Shown piece by piece: positions 11,856 through 16,461 of a stretch of 16,461 bases of DNA. The stretch spans positions 1 through 16,461 of the forward strand of contig CAZFLD010000084.1 of NCBI GenBank assembly GCA_964519835.1, in the 5' to 3' direction. The translations under genes were made by a program, and so were the position numbers. A model generated the notes under the pieces. It ran no database searches. It saw only the letters and a program-made list of their open reading frames with translations, and was not told the origin of the DNA. This DNA comes from CAZFLD01 sp964519835. GTDB lineage: Bacteria > Spirochaetota > Spirochaetia > DSM-27196 > CAZFLD01. How positions within the stretch are numbered: position 1 is the stretch's first letter; the number at the start of each line of letters is the position of its first letter.

Positions 11856-13350
11856 CGCAGACGCCCTGCAGGCTACCCTCCACCACATCGACGAAGTACG
11901 CGTGCGAGTGCTGCGCGACACGGCACCCGGGCAGGGGCCCGTTGTCTATTGGATGCAGCGGGCACAGCGAGCCGAGGACAATCACGCCCTCGAGTACGCG
12001 ATCCTTGCCGCCAACGAGCTCGATCGTCCGCTCTTGGCCCTTTTTTGTTTGACCGACGGCTACCCCGACGCCAACCTTCGGCACTACTGCTTTATGCTCG
12101 AGGGGCTGGCCGTCACAAAAAGCCGTCTCGAACAGCGGGGAATTCCGATGATCGTGTTTCACGGGAGTCCCCCGGAGGTTGTCGAGCGGGTGGCGGCGAC
12201 CGCCGATGTGGCGCTGCTCGTAACGGACAAGGCATACTTGCGTGTACCCCGTCTGTGGCGGCGGGACGTGGTCGGGTCGGTGCAGTGTCCGTTTGTCGAG
12301 GTGGAGACGGATCTTGTTGTGCCCATCGAGCTTGCGTCGCAAAAGCGAGAGTTCGCCGCGCGCACGATTCGGCCCAAGATTCACAAACTGCTCGACCAGT
12401 TCTTGAGACCCGTGCCGACCATCGACCTTGGAGGCAACAAACCGCAGAGCCGCAAGGCGGCCGGCCGCGGCCCGACGGCCGTGGCCGTGGCCATAGTCGT
12501 GGATGCTGCCGGTGTTCCCACGGTCGACCTCGACGACCCGGCGGGTCTGGCACGCTCCCTCGACGTCGACACGTCCGTGGAGCCGTGTGATTCTTTTGCC
12601 CGCGGTGGAGCGGATCAAGCCGAGGCGCGGCTCGATACCTTTCTGGCCGAGAAGCTTCTCCTTTATTCAGAGAACCGGAACAAGCCTGTTACCGACGACA
12701 CGACCGGGCTTTCGGCCTACCTGCATTTCGGCCAGATCTCGCCGATCGCGATCGCCCTGGCCGCGCGGGAGGCCGCCGCCGACGGGGCCGCGGCGGACGC
12801 CGTAGAGAACCTCATCGAAGAGCTTGTCGTCCGCCGCGAGCTTGCCTTCAACTACTGTTACTACGAGGCAAACTACGACTCCTATCGCGCACTCCCCGAT
12901 TGGGCAAAGAAGACACTCGCCGAGCACACGACCGACGTGCGCACAAAGGTCTACTCGATAAAGCAGCTCGAGGCGGCGGAGACCGACGATCCCTACTGGA
13001 ACGCCGCCATGAAAGAGATGCGCGTCACCGGCTCCATGCATAATTACATGAGAATGTACTGGGGCAAGAAGATTCTCGAGTGGACGCGAACTCCCGAGGA
13101 GGCCTTTGAGCGGACCCTCTATTTAAACAACAGGTATTTCCTCGACGGACGCGATCCCAACTCGTTTACCGGCGTGGCCTGGGTGTTCGGCCTACACGAC
13201 AGACCGTGGACCGACCGCGAGGTCTTTGGGAAGGTTCGCTACATGAATGCAAAAGGGCTCGAGCGCAAGTCGGACATCAAGGCTTATGTCGAGAAGATCG
13301 ATCGGATCATCGGGCCGTCACAACTCTTTACCGCAGAAACACCACCATGA
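11839..13350 (+). CDS. phr: class II CPD photolyase
   Basis: A 503-aa deoxyribodipyrimidine photolyase that splits cyclobutane pyrimidine dimers with blue light and FAD. The N-terminal antenna domain carries the class II VVYWMQRAQRAEDNHALEYA signature (35-54). The C-terminal FAD domain has TGLSAYLHFGQISP (about 291-304), LVVRRELAFNYCYY (about 329-342), TGSMHNYMRMYWGKKILEWT (about 395-414), LYLNNRYFLDGRDPNSFTGVAWVFG (about 424-448) and KVRYMNAKGLERKSDI (about 464-479), all typical of class II. An Ala/Val/Asp-rich segment at about 203-265 is less conserved. The ATG at 11839 has GAGAG upstream and a TACAAT at 11811-11816. Length and motifs indicate an intact enzyme. Convergent with the GDPD gene, 30 bp apart. 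Confidence 0.95.
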   Translation: MNQTYIADALQATLHHIDEVRVRVLRDTAPGQGPVVYWMQRAQRAEDNHALEYAILAANELDRPLLALFCLTDGYPDANLRHYCFMLEGLAVTKSRLEQRGIPMIVFHGSPPEVVERVAATADVALLVTDKAYLRVPRLWRRDVVGSVQCPFVEVETDLVVPIELASQKREFAARTIRPKIHKLLDQFLRPVPTIDLGGNKPQSRKAAGRGPTAVAVAIVVDAAGVPTVDLDDPAGLARSLDVDTSVEPCDSFARGGADQAEARLDTFLAEKLLLYSENRNKPVTDDTTGLSAYLHFGQISPIAIALAAREAAADGAAADAVENLIEELVVRRELAFNYCYYEANYDSYRALPDWAKKTLAEHTTDVRTKVYSIKQLEAAETDDPYWNAAMKEMRVTGSMHNYMRMYWGKKILEWTRTPEEAFERTLYLNNRYFLDGRDPNSFTGVAWVFGLHDRPWTDREVFGKVRYMNAKGLERKSDIKAYVEKIDRIIGPSQLFTAETPP

Positions 13351-13380
13351 CTTCAAATAACAGGCTTGGGATCAGTTCAG

Positions 13381-14292
13381 CTATCTACCAAGGAGGCCGA
13401 GAAGCAAGTCTGGCCGGTCCGTGATAATCCCGTCGACGCCGAGGCTCAAAAGCCTCCGCATGTCGTCCCAAGCGTTTACAGTCCATACGTGTGTTTCGAC
13501 GTTTACCATGCGTGCCGGGTACAAAAAGCGCGGGCGGACAACGTGGATACCGCCGGAGCGTTCCGGCACCTGGAAGACGGAGAACGGCGGTCGGTACACT
13601 CGAGCCATCAACAGAAGCGACAAGACGTAGAAGGTGCGCACCTCCGGTTCTACCGCCGCAGTCGCAAACTCCGGGAATGCTTCCCGAAACTCGTACATGG
13701 TCTGTGGATGGAAGGACGCGACGATCACTCGTCCCTCTCGATCGAACTCTCGCAGCATCTCGCCGAACGGATAAACGATTGACGGCTCGCGCTGTTTGAT
13801 TTCGATGACCATCGGCATGTCGGGAAATGCCTGGAGCACTTCGCGCAGTGTGGGAATGGTGACTCCCTGTCCGCGGTACGGATACTCGTCGGTCTCGCGG
13901 TGGTGGGGCCAGTTGTAGGCGGCATCGAGTGCCTGGAGCTCAGCGAGCGTAATCTCTTTAACGGCGCCGGTGCCGTTTGTGGTGCGGTCGACGGTGTCGT
14001 CGTGGATTACAACAAGCTCACCATCCGCTGTCCCGTGAACATCCATCTCCAGCACATCAACCCCAAGCGCGGTCGCGTACTCAAAGGCCGGCATTGTGTT
14101 GTCCGGTCGCAGGTGGTTGCCGCCCTGGTGCGCAATGACGAGTACATCGTCCGTGGAGTGAAAGATCTTGTGATCGTGGTGAGGAGCCCCGGGGTTTGTT
14201 GCCATCAGCAACAGGATGACTCCGGCTGCCAAAATGGCCGCGGCGGCCAAAACAAAGAGAAAGCGTGTGAAACGGCGCTGGGGGAGTCTCAC
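13381..14292 (-). CDS. membrane-anchored glycerophosphodiester phosphodiesterase
   Basis: A 303-aa GDPD-family enzyme. It has an N-terminal TM anchor (about 9-30) and a TIM-barrel with VIAHQGGNHLRPDNTMPAFE (about 52-71), DVLEMDVHGTADGELVVIHDD (about 79-99) and DRTTNG, then late VIEIKQ and DGIITDRPD motifs. The common HRG/PENT residues are HQG/PDNT here, a variant I associate with anchored GDPDs. The barrel is probably outside the inner membrane, hydrolysing glycerophosphodiesters to glycerol-3-phosphate and an alcohol. The start is GTG at 14292, overlapping the DUF368 stop by 4 nt (GTGA) with GGAGG upstream: translational coupling. Last gene of a three-gene operon. Enzyme family certain. Confidence 0.93.
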   Translation of the reverse strand: MRLPQRRFTRFLFVLAAAAILAAGVILLLMATNPGAPHHDHKIFHSTDDVLVIAHQGGNHLRPDNTMPAFEYATALGVDVLEMDVHGTADGELVVIHDDTVDRTTNGTGAVKEITLAELQALDAAYNWPHHRETDEYPYRGQGVTIPTLREVLQAFPDMPMVIEIKQREPSIVYPFGEMLREFDREGRVIVASFHPQTMYEFREAFPEFATAAVEPEVRTFYVLSLLLMARVYRPPFSVFQVPERSGGIHVVRPRFLYPARMVNVETHVWTVNAWDDMRRLLSLGVDGIITDRPDLLLGLLGR

Positions 14293-15209
14293 CGGGTGCC
14301 TCCGGGATTGTTGGGCTCGGCGTCCGCGATGTCGCCGTTGGAAGATGTGTTGGTATCTGGTGTGGCTTCGCGGCGGGAGCGTGCCTTTTCTTTACGATCG
14401 CTCCCCAAGACAAAAGCGGCCGTAAATCCCACAACAAACACAACAACGCTTACGATGCTCATTGCCCCACCGGCGAGTCCCGGCCAGATCGCAGCGAGGG
14501 AGCCGAGCACGAGGCCGATAATGGCAAAGTACGTCGGCTCATGGAAGTGTTTGAGCAAGAGGTTGATCACCTTTGCCACAAGCACGATTCCAACGCCGGA
14601 GCCCACCACAAAGATGCCAAGTACGGCAAGGTTCCTCTCACTTGCGGCGCTGATAAACGTCGAATACATGCCAATCAGCAATAGGATAAACGAGCCGGAG
14701 ATTCCCGGAATGATCATGGCGGCAGCGCTAATGATTCCCGAGAGTAACACCATGACGACGGCGTAGGCGCTGAGAATCGTGATCGGTTCGGAGGCCGGCG
14801 GTTCGCCCGCAAACCGCATGATCAGGACGGCGGCAAGACAAATCACAAACGGGATGAGATACCACCAGCGGAATCGATCCTTGACCGACTGCTTCACAAG
14901 GAATGGTACGCTCCCCGCGATGAGTCCCATAAAAAAGAGGGCCGTTTGTTCCGGGTAGTTCTGAAGGAAGTAATCGACGATTCGCGCGAAGCCGAGAATG
15001 CCGAGCGCCACGCCGATGACCACCGGGCCTAAGAAAAGCAGGTTTGCCTTCCAGCCGCCGTGCTCTCTGAAGAACCCGCCGACCGCCCCGATCATACGGT
15101 CGTAAATACCGGTAACAACGGCGATTGTGCCGCCACTAACACCGGGGATTGTGTTCGCGATGCCGATCAGGACGCCTTTGAGGGCGTTGATGATGGATTT
15201 GATAATCAC
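14289..15209 (-). CDS. popT: DUF368 membrane protein, probable polyprenyl-phosphate transporter
   Basis: A 306-aa protein with about eight TM helices and the DUF368 signature GIANTIPGVSGGTIAVVTGIYDRMI (about 16-40), plus a second PGISGSFILLLIGMY repeat (about 168-182), reflecting internal duplication. DUF368 (PopT) proteins were shown in other bacteria to return undecaprenyl phosphate across the membrane for reuse in cell-wall synthesis. The C-terminal 30 residues (SDRKEKARSRREATPDTNTSS...) are a charged cytoplasmic tail. The start is GTG at 15209, overlapping the upstream stop by 4 nt; the ribosome site is weak, which fits coupling. Family call strong; transport role taken from homologues. 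Confidence 0.92.
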   Translation of the reverse strand: MIIKSIINALKGVLIGIANTIPGVSGGTIAVVTGIYDRMIGAVGGFFREHGGWKANLLFLGPVVIGVALGILGFARIVDYFLQNYPEQTALFFMGLIAGSVPFLVKQSVKDRFRWWYLIPFVICLAAVLIMRFAGEPPASEPITILSAYAVVMVLLSGIISAAAMIIPGISGSFILLLIGMYSTFISAASERNLAVLGIFVVGSGVGIVLVAKVINLLLKHFHEPTYFAIIGLVLGSLAAIWPGLAGGAMSIVSVVVFVVGFTAAFVLGSDRKEKARSRREATPDTNTSSNGDIADAEPNNPGGTR

Positions 15210-15583
15210 GTTTCGCCGGCGTTCCGAGCCGCACTGCGCTCGCCCGCGCGTGCGCCGAGGAGGGCAAAAAAGAAGGCGATAATCCCTGAGAGAATGGTAC
15301 CGACGAGTCCGCCCGGGCGTGCCTGTATTGCGTCGAAGACCGTTCCCGCCACAACGATTACAACCGCCCCGATCGCCGGCTCCAGGACGGTTACTCCGGG
15401 CGATACTCGTCCGGTGATGTAGCCGCCGACAAAGTAGATGATCGGTTTGGCTACCAAAAAGATCAAAAAGCCAAAGCCGAGCGTGAGAACTCCAAATACG
15501 GTAAACACAAAGTTCAGCACAATCTGCGCGATTAAAAAGATGACGATGCTAATCGCGACCCACTTCCAGTCGATATGCTCCAT
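15206..15583 (-). CDS. small four-TM membrane protein, first gene of popT operon
   Basis: A 125-aa membrane protein with four likely helices (about 9-28, 32-54, 65-83 and 92-108). A conserved-looking GGYITGRVSPGVTVLEPAIGA loop (about 53-73) sits between helices 2 and 3, and the tail is basic (GARAGERSAARNAGET). It resembles short hypothetical proteins of TIGR04086/holin-like size, but I cannot name it. The ATG at 15583 has AGGGAG 4 nt upstream; in-frame codons further upstream (to 15703) run through the promoter and repeat and are rejected. Its stop overlaps the popT start by 4 nt, so it may assist the transporter. Confidence 0.85.
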   Translation of the reverse strand: MEHIDWKWVAISIVIFLIAQIVLNFVFTVFGVLTLGFGFLIFLVAKPIIYFVGGYITGRVSPGVTVLEPAIGAVVIVVAGTVFDAIQARPGGLVGTILSGIIAFFFALLGARAGERSAARNAGET

Positions 15584-15629
15584 AGGCTCCCTCGCTATGT
15601 CTTTGGCTCTCTGTGGCGATGCTCGCCTT

Positions 15630-15658
15630 AAATTAGGTGGCGGTGGGAACCTCGTCAA
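15630..15658 (-). promoter_or_regulatory. sigma70-type promoter of the popT operon
   Basis: On the minus strand TTGACG (15653-15658) and TAATTT (15630-15635) are separated by exactly 17 bp. The start near 15623 gives a leader of about 40 nt with AGGGAG before the ATG. The short repeat cluster at 15659-15718 abuts the -35. Confidence 0.7.
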
Positions 15659-15718
15659 GCCGGCAGCCGGCAGCCGGCAGGCGGGGACTGCGGCAGGCGG
15701 CAAGCGGGGACTGCGGCA
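15659..15718. repeat. short tandem and direct repeats beside a promoter
   Basis: A 7-bp unit CGGCAGC is repeated about three times at 15660-15680. Two near-identical 20-bp copies of GGCARGCGGGGACTGCGGCA follow at 15676-15695 and 15699-15718, differing at one position. All lie directly upstream of the -35 of the popT operon. Confidence 0.8.
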
Positions 15719-15771
15719 TGACCTGCACGCGACCCTTCGATTTCACACGGCGAAGCTCGGGCCGGCGCCGA

Positions 15772-16461
15772 TCAGCCCTCCAGGGTCTTGAACAGGATTG
15801 CGACAAGAAAGCCAAAGAGCGTCGAGAGGCCCGTGACCGTGCCGCCCTTGTGGTAGGCCTCAGGGAGCATTGTCTCGGCGATCATCGTAAGCATGGCGCC
15901 GGCCGCAATCCCCTCGACCAGTGCAAACGCCGAGTGTGACGCGCCGGCGAAAAAGACGTTCCCGAGCATGGCGCCGAGGCCGGTGAGCAGCGTGAGCGAC
16001 GTCCACATTACAAAAATGCGCGCATAGCTGTATGAGGCTTGTCGCATCGAGACCGAGCTCGAGAGCGCCTCTGGAAAGTTCGATAAAAAGAGGCCCGCAA
16101 GCAGTGACAGGCTTACCGATGTGTGCACCACGCTTGCGCCTATCACCAACGACTCGGGGATTCCGTCGAGCAAGATGCCGAGCCATATCGCCACCGGAGC
16201 ACCGGCGTGCTTTCCGGCGGCCTCGCGGATCTCCTCCGGCGTTGGACCGCCCGTGGCAACTTCGACCTTCTTGGCGGCCTGGCCGTACCAGCGTTGCGCC
16301 TGTTTTTCCGGGATGACCGAGATGTCCTTGAGTCTGGATATCCGCTCGTTTACCAGGCTTGAGACCGCGTGGGCAAGCCTCGGTGATCTTTCGATAAACT
16401 CGTCAAACCCACTTTCAAGGGTCACAATCGAAGAAAGTACATTTTCTCGTAGATCGGTCCG
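15772..16461 (-). CDS. ZIP-family metal transporter, 5' end outside window
   Basis: The open frame reaches the window edge without an upstream stop, so the protein is partial (229 codons seen). The C-terminal 150 residues have five to six TM helices with ZIP-type motifs: WLGILLDGIPESLVIGAS, GLFLSNFPEALSSS and LVEGIAAGAMLTMIAETMLPEA, where DGIPES and SNFPEA stand for the HxxPE-type metal site. The visible N-terminal 45 residues (…GFDEFIERSPRLAHAVSSLVNERISRL) look like the last helices of a cyclic-nucleotide-binding (CRP-like) domain, followed by a charged linker containing PTPEEIREAAGKH. A GTG at 16425 could be an internal start, but the upstream codons also look coding. It probably imports or exports a divalent metal. 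ZIP call good; CNB part inferred. Confidence 0.8.
   Translation of the reverse strand, partial: RTDLRENVLSSIVTLESGFDEFIERSPRLAHAVSSLVNERISRLKDISVIPEKQAQRWYGQAAKKVEVATGGPTPEEIREAAGKHAGAPVAIWLGILLDGIPESLVIGASVVHTSVSLSLLAGLFLSNFPEALSSSVSMRQASYSYARIFVMWTSLTLLTGLGAMLGNVFFAGASHSAFALVEGIAAGAMLTMIAETMLPEAYHKGGTVTGLSTLFGFLVAILFKTLEG

Noticed and set aside
11125..12618. A 497-codon open frame on the minus strand across the nucleotidyltransferase and photolyase genes
   Set aside because: It is antisense to two genes with full family motifs, is rich in Arg/His/Gly without any domain, and crosses an intergenic region. A GC-rich shadow frame.
15584..15703. 40-codon extension of the small membrane protein through the repeat cluster
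   Set aside because: The extension is Pro/Arg-rich, covers the predicted promoter, and the ATG at 15583 has a strong AGGGAG site.
1..16461. CRISPR array, complete tRNA, rRNA, or multi-gene defence island
   Set aside because: No regularly spaced repeats, no full cloverleaf and no rRNA-like stretch were seen; the TIR gene lacks any recognisable defence partner nearby.

Overview
The window is about 16.5 kb of moderately GC-rich bacterial chromosome. Genes sit close together on both strands, mostly in short minus-strand operons. The gene mix suggests a free-living member of the Spirochaetota, but this is inferred from remembered neighbourhoods and is not proven. The supporting content is a GldA/GldF/GldG-type ABC cluster, a PerR-like Fur protein without structural-zinc cysteines (a trait reported for Leptospira PerR), a DUF368 protein, tandem FAS1 domains and a class II photolyase. 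There is no rRNA, no complete tRNA and no CRISPR array. The only mobile DNA is the 3' stump of an IS630-type transposase at the left edge.

Layout. 31-318: IS630 transposase remnant. 485-3745 (minus): three-gene ABC exporter operon (ATPase, permease, GldG-like auxiliary protein) behind a clear TTGACG-17-TAATCT promoter. 3866-4471 (minus): 2H phosphoesterase ThpR/LigT. 4500-5096 (plus): stand-alone TIR-domain protein, divergent from thpR with only 28 bp between the start codons. 5285-5923 (minus): Lon substrate-binding-domain protein whose Shine-Dalgarno lies inside a perfect hairpin. 5999-6421 (plus): two-TM protein of unknown function. 6436-7404 (minus): zinc-independent MDR oxidoreductase. 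7477-7725 (plus): small protein resembling a cyanobacterial family. 7858-8769 (minus): secreted protein with two FAS1 domains, with promoter and terminator visible. 8957-9889 (plus): GNAT-Nudix fusion, overlapping tail-to-tail with a PerR/Fur regulator (9822-10199, minus). 10651-11580 (plus): sugar-nucleotide-type nucleotidyltransferase. 11646-11855 (minus): possible small membrane protein. 11839-13350 (plus): class II CPD photolyase. 13381-15583 (minus): translationally coupled operon of a small membrane protein, a DUF368 (PopT-type) lipid-carrier transporter and a glycerophosphodiester phosphodiesterase. 15772-edge (minus): ZIP-type metal transporter, cut by the window edge, probably with a cyclic-nucleotide-binding domain in front.

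How the genes may work together. The right half has an envelope theme (polyprenyl-phosphate recycling, phospholipid head-group turnover, metal uptake). The middle has a stress and repair theme (PerR-like regulator, Nudix enzyme, photolyase). The ABC cluster and FAS1 protein also act at the cell surface.

Two kinds of gene start are visible. Most operons have strong Shine-Dalgarno sequences, and several have TTGACG-type promoters with 17-bp spacers. Several single genes have no Shine-Dalgarno but a -10-like hexamer ending 6 to 9 bases before the start codon, which predicts leaderless mRNAs. No complete new multi-gene defence or mobile system is evident. The best candidates for something new are the TIR protein with an altered catalytic-site motif next to a 2H phosphoesterase, the GNAT-Nudix fusion, the SD-masking hairpin and the putative CNB-ZIP fusion.
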